Assembly: GCA_023420745.1 (NCBI GenBank)
Contig: JAEZVQ010000012.1
Coordinates: 1 to 5,094, forward strand
DNA length: 5,094 nucleotides
Direction of reading: 5' to 3'
Source of the DNA: Actinomycetes bacterium
GTDB lineage: Bacteria > Actinomycetota > Actinomycetes > Actinomycetales > Actinomycetaceae
Each line of letters starts with the position of its first letter. Position 1 is the stretch's first letter. Below, one piece after another: positions 1 to 5,094 of this stretch. Under the pieces are notes generated by a model. It worked only from the letters and a program-made list of their open reading frames with translations, was not told the origin of the DNA and did not search any database. Both the position numbers and the translations under genes were made by a program.

Positions 1-565
1 GTGCCGTGCGCACGGCAAAGAGGTCGGTGGCCTCGCACACGACGGTGAACGACTCACCTTCCTCGGTGACCTCCTCGGCACCGGCGTCGATCGTCGCCAT
101 GAGCAGCGTGTCTTCATCGATACCGTCGTTCTTCGCCACCTCGATCAGCCCTTTTCGGGTGAACAGGTAAGACACGGATCCCGGGTCGGCCAGTGAACCA
201 CCGTTGCGGGTGAAGGCAACGCGCACATCGGATGCCGCGCGGTTGCGATTGTCGGTCAAACACTCGACGAGGAATGCCACACCCGAAGGACCGTAGCCTT
301 CGTACCAGATGGTTTCCCAGTCAGCGCCGCCGCTTTCCGCACCGGAGCCGCGCTTGACAGCGCGCTCAATATTGTCGGAGGGGACGGAGTTCTTCTTCGC
401 CTTCTGGATCGCGTCATACAGGGTGGGGTTGCCAGCGGGGTCACCACCGCCGTTGCGTGCCGCGACTTCAATATTCTTGACCAGACGGGCAAAGAGCTTG
501 CCGCGCTTGGCGTCGATCGCCGCTTTCTTGTGCTTCGTCGTCGCCCACTTAGAGTGCCCTGACAT
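1..565 (-). CDS. yebC: YebC/PmpR-family protein (TACO1-like), 3' end cut by window edge
   Basis: I read this frame by hand: it starts at ATG 565-563 and stays open through 188 codons to the left edge, so roughly the last 60 residues of a family usually near 250 are missing. The start is the family N-terminus, [20 protein letters not shown]. Further in are the [10 protein letters not shown] segment, [20 protein letters not shown], and the [14 protein letters not shown] segment that opens the later domain. GGAAGGA (577-571) sits 5 nt before the ATG and supports the start. The family was first described as DNA-binding regulators (PmpR); more recent work links YebC and mitochondrial TACO1 to helping ribosomes through proline stretches, so the role here may be translational. 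It follows the Nudix gene on the same strand after 62 bp. No frameshift is seen. The identification is secure; the exact role is not. Confidence 0.96.
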   Translation of the reverse strand, partial: MSGHSKWATTKHKKAAIDAKRGKLFARLVKNIEVAARNGGGDPAGNPTLYDAIQKAKKNSVPSDNIERAVKRGSGAESGGADWETIWYEGYGPSGVAFLVECLTDNRNRAASDVRVAFTRNGGSLADPGSVSYLFTRKGLIEVAKNDGIDEDTLLMATIDAGAEEVTEEGESFTVVCEATDLFAVRTA

Positions 566-627
566 TCGTGTCCTTCCGCAAGTGCGACCCGGTTCGGTCG
601 CGAGTCGCATTGATTCTAGCGCACTCG
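566..627 (-). promoter_or_regulatory. 62-bp Nudix-yebC gap with possible yebC promoter
   Basis: This is the only non-coding interval in the window. On the minus strand it carries TAGAAT (618-613), a plausible actinobacterial -10 hexamer about 47 bp before the yebC ATG. The best upstream match to a -35, TCGACG (644-639), lies 20 bp away inside the end of the Nudix gene, which is long, so the promoter call is weak. No run of T follows any hairpin in either direction, so I see no intrinsic terminator, and read-through from the upstream operon into yebC is possible. Confidence 0.3.
584..601. repeat. Short inverted repeat in the yebC leader
   Basis: GCGACC (584-589) and GGTCGC (596-601) are perfect inverted arms around a 6-nt loop. 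A second copy of the right-hand arm, GTCGCA (604-609), could pair instead with TGCGAC (583-588), so two mutually exclusive stems are possible. The element ends a few bases before the yebC ribosome binding site (577-571). It could be an operator, a leader hairpin or chance in GC-rich DNA; a 6-bp stem alone is not strong evidence. Confidence 0.3.
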
Positions 628-1173
628 CTATCGGGTCTCGTCGAGATCCTCGTAGACGAGGCATTCGCCCGACCATCCCGAGCTCGCCCATTGCGGCACG
701 AGGTCGACGAGGACAGCGGGGTAGATCGACTCGCGGGTGGCTAACGCGGCGAGGTCGTCGACACTGAGCCAGCGGATACCGTCGAGTAGCTGATGTTCGT
801 CATCCGTCCAACTCGCCGTGTCGACGTCGAACCGGTCGACGAAAGCGAGGTAGAAGGTTTCGTACTGACGGCGGTCACGTCGAGCAAACCGCATGACCAC
901 GTTGCGTTCAATCACCGGCCCGCACAGTTCGTCGCAGGTGAGCACGTACCCGGTTTCTTCCGCGCACTCGCGAACGGCAGCGAGCCGCGTGTCCTCACCG
1001 TCTTCCACCCCTCCGCCGACGCTGAACCACCAGGAGTGCTCAGGGTTGTCATAGTCATGTCCTCGGACGAGCAACACCTGCCTCGCCCTGCGGTCAATGA
1101 GCACCACCCGTGCTGCGCACCGCGTGGGCAGCCCGTCGGGACCTTCCGGCCACTCAGTGTCCACACCGAGCAT
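628..1173 (-). CDS. Nudix hydrolase
   Basis: This 181-residue protein has a complete Nudix box, GX5EX7REUXEEXGU, at residues 54-76: G54, E60, R68, E69, E72, E73 and G75 are all present, with Cys70 in the first hydrophobic position. The glutamates bind the divalent metal for attack on a nucleoside diphosphate linked to another group. Before the box come [18 protein letters not shown] and SWWFSVGGG, the usual first strands. The substrate cannot be read from the sequence. The ATG at 1173 is chosen because GGAGG (1184-1180) lies 6 nt upstream. It overlaps the preceding membrane-protein gene by 20 bp, so translation is probably coupled. In M. tuberculosis, Rv2609c at the matching place is, as I recall, a membrane segment joined to a MutT/Nudix domain; here the two are separate genes. 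Confidence 0.93.
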   Translation of the reverse strand: MLGVDTEWPEGPDGLPTRCAARVVLIDRRARQVLLVRGHDYDNPEHSWWFSVGGGVEDGEDTRLAAVRECAEETGYVLTCDELCGPVIERNVVMRFARRDRRQYETFYLAFVDRFDVDTASWTDDEHQLLDGIRWLSVDDLAALATRESIYPAVLVDLVPQWASSGWSGECLVYEDLDETR

Positions 1174-1690
1174 CGCGATCCTCCCATTCGTCGTCCATGT
1201 CGAATGCTACGGGCAGCGGCGCGCGTCCAGCCAGGTGGAGTAGCCGTACCGCGAGGGGCGACCGGGCGCGCCTCACCTGCGCCACACGGTCATTGGCGAA
1301 TCGGCGTGCCGCAATGAGGACAAACGACGCGTCGTTCCAGCATCGCCAGGCGCGCGCAGCGGGAGTGTCACCACCGTTTTCCTCCGCCGCGCACAGCGCA
1401 GCGAGGGCACGCATCTGACGGGTGAGCTCCGATTCACCGGTCGAGTCACCGACCGGCGTATCGAGAGCCCGACCCACCCGCGCGCACGCCTCGGGATAGC
1501 GCTCGCTCACGACGTCGACCACAGCGTTTGCCGCGCGACGCCGGTTGGCGAGGGCATCGGTCAACGCGGTGCGCGCCCGGTCACTCGCGCGGTGCAGCCC
1601 GTCGATTCGCCACGCCCGTGCACTCGCCCACCATGCGAAAGCAGCGGCGAACACACACGCGACAATCGCGCCAATACCGGTCGCACTCAC
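1154..1690 (-). CDS. Single-helix membrane protein, LemA-like, unknown function
   Basis: This 178-residue protein has one N-terminal membrane helix (about residues 5-24) followed by a charged, mostly helical domain. I place the start at GTG 1690-1688, not at the TTG at 1708: GGAGG (1702-1698) stands 7 nt upstream, and the GTG forms a 4-bp GTGA overlap with the pimA stop. The layout resembles LemA proteins: helix, RIDGLHRASDRARTALTDAL, then ALANRRRAANAVVDVV (about 46-61, compare LemA QLKRRxDLIPNLV) and IAARRFANDRVAQVRRAR (about 126-143, compare LemA IAxARxxYNDxV). It ends with RLLHLAGRAPLPVAF and an acidic tail. The LemA link is by eye only. It matches in position the membrane part of mycobacterial Rv2609c. 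It sits between pimA and the Nudix gene, overlapping both. Function is unknown; a scaffold or membrane partner for the Nudix enzyme is a guess. Confidence 0.85.
   Translation of the reverse strand: MSATGIGAIVACVFAAAFAWWASARAWRIDGLHRASDRARTALTDALANRRRAANAVVDVVSERYPEACARVGRALDTPVGDSTGESELTRQMRALAALCAAEENGGDTPAARAWRCWNDASFVLIAARRFANDRVAQVRRARSPLAVRLLHLAGRAPLPVAFDMDDEWEDRDARCGH
1171..1184 (-). promoter_or_regulatory. Ribosome binding site of the Nudix gene
   Basis: GGAGG (1184-1180) with a 6-nt spacer before ATG 1173-1171 lies inside the last codons of the LemA-like gene. It supports the start that makes a 20-bp overlap between the two genes, so the overlap is probably real and not an annotation artefact. 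Confidence 0.8.
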
Positions 1691-2949
1691 CGGTCTTCCT
1701 CCCGCCAATGCGCTGATGATGCTCGGGCGGAGAACGTGCGGGTGACGAGGTGTCGCACCCTGGCGGCGAGCGTGTCGGGTTCCTCACCGAGAGGAAGTGC
1801 CGCGGTGCGTGCCACCGTGGTGTAAATCGCGAGGATCTGATCGGTCACCGTCTGCCAGTCGTAGATGGTGCATGCCGCGTGCCCACGTGCCGCAAGTTCG
1901 CGCGTGCCCGCAGGATCGTCGAGGTGCGCGGTGATGACACGCGCAAGGTCGGCAGAGTCGCCGGTGGAGAATAGCGAACCGTAGGCACCAGCGTGGAGAA
2001 CCAGCCGAAACGCCTCAATATCCGAGGCAACGACACACGCCCCGGCTGCCATCGCTTCGACGAGGACAATGCCGAAGGATTCGCCCCCGGTTTGCGGTGC
2101 GATGTAGAGATCGGCACCGGCCAGCAGTGCGGCTTTGTCCTCGTCGTCGATCCCACCGAGGAACTCGATGTGACTCCCCGTGTGTGACGCGATAGCTGCC
2201 GCACGCTCACGCAATGCCACCGCTTCACCGCGCCCGGCTACGAGGACTCGTGCCTCGGGGTGTGTGCGCCACACGTCAGCGAGCGCGTCAACGAGAACGC
2301 CAAGCCCTTTTCGTGGCTCATCGAGTCGACCGAGAAAAGCAATGACAGGTGCGGCGTCAGTCGACATCCACTCTGGGCGGGGTACGGCATTGCGGAAGAA
2401 CGCGGTATCGACACCGTTGGGAATGATGACAGCGTCGCCCCCCTGGTGTTCGATGAGGGTGCGCCGCGCCTCATGTGATACGGCAATGCGACCACCGATT
2501 CGTTCCATCAGCGGCGCCAACAGCGGGCGTGCCGCGGTCATCGCACGCGAACGCGTCATCGCGGTGTGGAAGGTGGCAACAACGGGTGACTCGGCAGCAA
2601 TGAGTGCGAGGATCGACAAGCTCGGCGCCATCGGCTCATGAATGTGAATGACGTCGAAATTTCCTCGAGAAATCCACTGTTTCGTGGCGTTCCACGCGCT
2701 GGTCGACAGGCACAGATTCGCCACTGAACCGTTGTACGACACCGCGTAGCCGCCGGGGACGGTGGTCATCCCACCGTGGTCTCCCCCGCCTGTCGATGTC
2801 ACGCTGTCGGCGCCACCGGCGTCATTTCCTGGGGCGAGGATCTCCACGTGGTGGTCGCGGCGTCGAAGCTCCGCCGCAAGGTCGCGGATGTGGAACTGAA
2901 CGCCGCCGGGCGCGTCAAAAGAGTAGGGGCATACGATGCCGATCCTCAT
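1687..2949 (-). CDS. pimA: Phosphatidylinositol alpha-mannosyltransferase PimA
   Basis: PimA moves mannose from GDP-mannose to the 2-position of the inositol of phosphatidylinositol on the inner face of the plasma membrane, the first committed step of PIM, lipomannan and lipoarabinomannan synthesis. The 420 residues form a GT-B, GT4-family retaining enzyme. Visible marks are the N-terminal MRIGIVCPYSFDAPGGVQFH with its glycine loop, SYNGSVANL (71-79), IHIHEPMAPS (101-110), FHTAMTRSR (127-135, His128 matching the key His of mycobacterial PimA), GRLDEPRKGL (207-216, Arg208 and Lys214 for the GDP-mannose phosphates) and the EX7E pair Glu290/Glu298 in GGESFGIVLVEAM. The ATG at 2949 overlaps the patA TGA by one base; AGGGGAG (2965-2959) lies 9 nt upstream. 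Two oddities are a Gly-rich insert at about residues 42-68 and a C-terminal tail of about 35 residues beyond the usual end. Confidence 0.96.
   Translation of the reverse strand: MRIGIVCPYSFDAPGGVQFHIRDLAAELRRRDHHVEILAPGNDAGGADSVTSTGGGDHGGMTTVPGGYAVSYNGSVANLCLSTSAWNATKQWISRGNFDVIHIHEPMAPSLSILALIAAESPVVATFHTAMTRSRAMTAARPLLAPLMERIGGRIAVSHEARRTLIEHQGGDAVIIPNGVDTAFFRNAVPRPEWMSTDAAPVIAFLGRLDEPRKGLGVLVDALADVWRTHPEARVLVAGRGEAVALRERAAAIASHTGSHIEFLGGIDDEDKAALLAGADLYIAPQTGGESFGIVLVEAMAAGACVVASDIEAFRLVLHAGAYGSLFSTGDSADLARVITAHLDDPAGTRELAARGHAACTIYDWQTVTDQILAIYTTVARTAALPLGEEPDTLAARVRHLVTRTFSARASSAHWREEDR
1688..1702 (-). promoter_or_regulatory. Ribosome binding site that fixes the LemA-like gene start
   Basis: On the minus strand GGAGG (1702-1698), a 7-nt spacer and GTG (1690-1688) lie inside the last codons of pimA; the GTG shares bases with the pimA TGA stop (1689-1687). 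The upstream TTG at 1708 comes before this site and has no comparable one of its own, so the shorter protein is the better model. Confidence 0.8.
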
Positions 2950-3944
2950 CAGCGCTCACTCCCCTGCTCGCGTTGAACGTCGGCTTCGCGTACGGCTCGC
3001 GCACGGGCACGCTGTAAACGCGCGGGGTCGAGGTCGTCGACGAAGAGCGGTTGCATCATGTGCCAGTCTTCCACACCGTCACGCAATAGTGGTTCGAGTG
3101 CCTCGACCCACGCCTGCGTGGTCTCGGGTACGCTCCCCCGCCGCTGCACCGGCCGCACGTGGAGGGTGATGCCCAGTCGTGGGATTCCTCGCCAGCGGTA
3201 GCGCCGGCGCGTGATATGTCCGACGAAGAGCGGCAGGTCGAGGTCGTGGGCAAGTGCCGCCGGGCCGGCGGCGACGAGTGCGCGATGCCCGCTGAGGCTG
3301 ACTTCGACGCCGGTTCCACTGATGTCACGATCGGCGAGCAGCGCCACCACCGGGGGTTGTGCGACACGGCGAGCCTGTGCCACCAGGTCGCGCAAATCCC
3401 GGTAGATTCCACGCTGAGCGGGAAGTATCTGCATCCCGAGTGCTTCGCGCAGCCGCACGAAATAGTGAAAAAGCGCGGGTGGTTTCACCACTTCAGCGAC
3501 GGTGACGAGGGAGCCGAATCGGTGCGCGACACCGCGCCCGGCCAGATCCCAGTTCCCCGAGTGGGTGACCGCAATGACGCAGCCGGTGTCCTGCGCTGCA
3601 CGTTGAACAAGCCCGCCCTCGTCATCCCAAATCACCGCGCGGGACAGTTCCTCATCACTGATGCGCGGCAGTGTTGCCGTCTGAGCGAACATCACGAAAT
3701 AGGAGGCGACCGCACGGCACACTTCCGCGCCGGTCAAGGCACGTCGGCGAATACGTGCCTGGTTGCGTGCCAGTTGACCGACGCTGCGTCGAGCGGAGCA
3801 TGGCGGGGGTGTTGCGGGTGCCTCGAGGCGATCGCGACCTCGTGGTCGTTTGATGGCGGCGAGTGCCCAGCCGACACCCCACCCCGCTGCGTCATTGACG
3901 ACGCGCGGAGTGTGGGCGAGGAGTCGAAATACGGGGAGGATCAC
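2949..3944 (-). CDS. patA: Phosphatidylinositol mannoside acyltransferase (PatA type)
   Basis: PatA transfers an acyl chain from acyl-CoA to the 6-position of the mannose that PimA added, giving acylated PIM at the inner membrane face. The 331 residues belong to the lysophospholipid/lauroyl (HtrB-like) acyltransferase family. The HX4D motif is HSGNWD, His128-Asp133. TVAEVVKP follows, with Glu151 two positions off the Glu149 I recall as mannose-contacting in M. smegmatis PatA. Next are VVALLADRDISGTGVEV (199-215) and the late DWHMMQPLF that is usual for this subfamily. The start is GTG at 3944-3942, which overlaps the pgsA TGA as GTGA; only a weak GAGG (3958-3955) precedes it, so translation probably depends on coupling. 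Residues about 33-54 are rich in Pro and Arg where relatives have an ordinary helix. The assignment rests on family motifs plus its place between pgsA and pimA. Confidence 0.93.
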   Translation of the reverse strand: MILPVFRLLAHTPRVVNDAAGWGVGWALAAIKRPRGRDRLEAPATPPPCSARRSVGQLARNQARIRRRALTGAEVCRAVASYFVMFAQTATLPRISDEELSRAVIWDDEGGLVQRAAQDTGCVIAVTHSGNWDLAGRGVAHRFGSLVTVAEVVKPPALFHYFVRLREALGMQILPAQRGIYRDLRDLVAQARRVAQPPVVALLADRDISGTGVEVSLSGHRALVAAGPAALAHDLDLPLFVGHITRRRYRWRGIPRLGITLHVRPVQRRGSVPETTQAWVEALEPLLRDGVEDWHMMQPLFVDDLDPARLQRARARAVREADVQREQGSER

Positions 3945-4642
3945 GACGAAGCGCCTCGCCCAGGCGTTACTGTCGCTACCGTCGCGTTCTCTGTCGGGGT
4001 GGTGTCGGTGGCATCAAGGGATCGTTTGACGACCGCGATACGCTGCGCCACGGTAATCCACGACGCCAGCGCCACCCAGGTGAAGGCGACGAGGGGTAGC
4101 CACACGGTCAGCCCGAACCCGTAGAATCCGGCGGCGACGAGGGTGATGACCAGTCGATCGGTTCGCTCCGCAATCCCCACAGTGGCGCTGATTCCCAAGC
4201 TCTCCGCCTTCGCTCGCGCGTAGGGCACAGCTGCGGCACCGGCGAGTGTCGCGATCATGGTCACGAGCAGCCACGTCACCATCCAGTCGGGCACGCTCCG
4301 TGCGCGCGGCATCGTCTCGGTGGCGATCGAGAAGACGAGCGCGCCAAATACTGCGGCGTCACCGAGGCGGTCGAGTGTGGAGTCGAGGAAGGAACCGAAA
4401 GTCGAGGTGGAGCCGGTCAATCTCGCCAGTGTGCCATCGAGGGAATCCGCGAAGAGGACGACGCCGAGCGCGATGGCACCTGCCGCCCAGTGTCCGGTGG
4501 CCAGCATCGTAAAAGAGAGCACCACGGTAGTCGCGGTGCCGACAATGGTCACGTGATTGGGACGCACTCCCAGTGCCGCGAGACCACGAGCCGGGGCGGT
4601 GAAGATCGCGCGGGTCACGCCGCGCCCGTGCTGACCGAGCAT
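3941..4642 (-). CDS. pgsA: Phosphatidylinositol-phosphate synthase (CDP-alcohol phosphatidyltransferase)
   Basis: This enzyme joins CDP-diacylglycerol and, in mycolata, L-myo-inositol 1-phosphate to give phosphatidylinositol phosphate, the lipid later dephosphorylated and mannosylated by PimA. The 233 residues are mostly membrane helices. The CDP-alcohol signature DX2DGX2ARX8GX3DX3D is perfect: Asp66, Asp69, Gly70, Ala73, Arg74, Gly83, Asp87 and Asp91, the metal- and CDP-binding residues. The following DRLGDAAVFGAL and the later YARAKAESLG and ERTDRLVI fit actinobacterial inositol-phosphate enzymes better than glycerol-phosphate ones. The name pgsA (pgsA1) is historical. The ATG at 4642 lies 5 bp after the HIT stop, with GGAGG (4658-4654) 11 nt upstream. 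The C-terminal tail is Thr-rich and its stop overlaps the patA start by 4 bp. The substrate choice is inferred from neighbours and similarity. Confidence 0.94.
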   Translation of the reverse strand: MLGQHGRGVTRAIFTAPARGLAALGVRPNHVTIVGTATTVVLSFTMLATGHWAAGAIALGVVLFADSLDGTLARLTGSTSTFGSFLDSTLDRLGDAAVFGALVFSIATETMPRARSVPDWMVTWLLVTMIATLAGAAAVPYARAKAESLGISATVGIAERTDRLVITLVAAGFYGFGLTVWLPLVAFTWVALASWITVAQRIAVVKRSLDATDTTPTENATVATVTPGRGASS

Positions 4643-4647
4643 CCCCG

Positions 4648-5094
4648 CTATTTCCTCCCCGCATTACCGGTGTCGTCGGCTGGTCTCGCCGCCGTCGTCG
4701 AGGTGGCATCCGCATCCTCGAGTGCCTCCCACGCTTGGGCAAGGATGGCGCGCTGGTCGCCGAGGAGCTGCGGCAAGGCTTTCGTCTTCGCGATGATGGG
4801 GAAGAAATTCGCATCCCCCCTCCACCGCGGCACGACGTGTTGGTGAAGGTGCGCGGCGATTCCCGCACCGGCAACATCACCTTGGTTCATCCCGATATTG
4901 AACCCGTGCGGTGCGCTCGCCGCCGACAGTGCGCGCATGGCGTGCTGGGTCAGTCTCGCCACGTCGTCGCGTTCCTCGTCGGTCAACTCGGTGTAGAACG
5001 ACACGTGCCGATACGGGCACACGAGCAGGTGTCCGGAGTTGTATGGAAACAGGTTCATGATGACGAAAGCATGCTCACCCCGGTGAACGATCAG
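4648..5094 (-). CDS. HIT-family protein, AP4A phosphorylase-like, 5' end outside window
   Basis: The frame is open to the right edge. The ATG at 5058 is internal, because the 12 codons before it read LIVHRGEHAFVI and run straight into MNLFPYNSGHLLVCPYRHV, a standard HIT-domain strand; the true start lies outside. The visible 148 residues carry the histidine triad HLHQHVV at 4851-4831, whose middle His attacks the alpha phosphate and forms the nucleotidyl intermediate. NIGMNQGDVAGAGI before it and PRWRGDANFFPII after it match the Rv2613c group, reported in M. tuberculosis as a diadenosine tetraphosphate phosphorylase. The last 20 or so residues are a low-complexity Ala/Asp/Thr tail. It precedes pgsA by 5 bp, as in mycobacteria. 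AP4A as substrate is inferred from that relationship. Confidence 0.93.
   Translation of the reverse strand: MIVHRGEHAFVIMNLFPYNSGHLLVCPYRHVSFYTELTDEERDDVARLTQHAMRALSAASAPHGFNIGMNQGDVAGAGIAAHLHQHVVPRWRGDANFFPIIAKTKALPQLLGDQRAILAQAWEALEDADATSTTAARPADDTGNAGRK

Noticed and set aside
583..609. Intrinsic terminator between the Nudix gene and yebC
   Set aside because: The stems are short and no T-run follows on either strand.
309..767. Plus-strand frame running across the yebC-Nudix gap
   Set aside because: It overlaps conserved yebC codons on the other strand; its product is Arg/Ser/Pro-rich and typical of a shadow frame.
793..1317. Plus-strand frame of 174 codons opposite the Nudix and LemA-like genes
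   Set aside because: It is antisense to a complete Nudix box and has no domain of its own.
1691..1708. TTG at 1708 as the start of the LemA-like gene
   Set aside because: The six extra codons would contain the GGAGG that serves the GTG at 1690, and the GTGA overlap with the pimA stop favours the later start.
3159..4124. Long plus-strand frame of 321 codons opposite patA and the end of pgsA
   Set aside because: It lies wholly antisense to two genes with clear catalytic motifs, has no recognisable domain, and long antisense frames are common in GC-rich coding DNA.
4648..5058. HIT protein starting at ATG 5058
   Set aside because: The preceding codons to the window edge encode the conserved first strand of the HIT domain, so this Met is internal.
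1..5094. Mobile element, CRISPR array, tRNA or horizontally acquired island
   Set aside because: No transposase, terminal repeats, spaced direct repeats or RNA fold was seen; the genes form a known conserved block, and I saw no abrupt shift in base composition.

Overview
The window is a tightly packed, conserved chromosomal segment. All six genes lie on the minus strand, so transcription runs from right to left. The gene set is a HIT-family protein, phosphatidylinositol-phosphate synthase, a PIM acyltransferase (PatA type), PimA mannosyltransferase, a small membrane protein, a Nudix hydrolase and YebC. This is the start of the phosphatidylinositol mannoside (PIM)/lipomannan pathway and indicates a mycolata-type actinobacterium (Mycobacteriales: Corynebacterium, Mycobacterium and relatives). 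GC content is moderately high, in the low 60s percent from a few lines counted by eye. I cannot name the genus.

Layout in transcription order: (1) HIT-family AP4A phosphorylase-like protein, 5' end outside the window (5094-4648); (2) pgsA, CDP-alcohol phosphatidyltransferase (4642-3941); (3) patA, PIM1 acyltransferase (3944-2949); (4) pimA, GDP-mannose:phosphatidylinositol mannosyltransferase (2949-1687); (5) a one-helix membrane protein resembling LemA (1690-1154); (6) Nudix hydrolase (1173-628); (7) a 62-bp gap with a possible promoter and hairpin; (8) yebC, 3' end outside the window (565-1).

The first six genes are joined by a 5-bp gap followed by overlaps of 4, 1, 4 and 20 bp. They therefore read as one translationally coupled operon whose promoter lies outside the window to the right. 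PgsA makes phosphatidylinositol phosphate. After dephosphorylation by an enzyme not seen here, PimA adds the first mannose and PatA acylates that mannose. The HIT, LemA-like and Nudix proteins are conserved neighbours whose link to PIM synthesis is not evident from sequence.

No mobile element, RNA gene, CRISPR array or foreign island was seen, and there is no non-coding stretch longer than 62 bp. I see no new biological system. The points worth a second look are modest: a separate LemA-like/Nudix pair that I recall as one fused protein in M. tuberculosis, direct abutment of this pair with yebC where mycobacteria carry pyridoxal-phosphate synthase genes, a Gly-rich insert and C-terminal tail in PimA, and a proline-rich N-terminal stretch in PatA.
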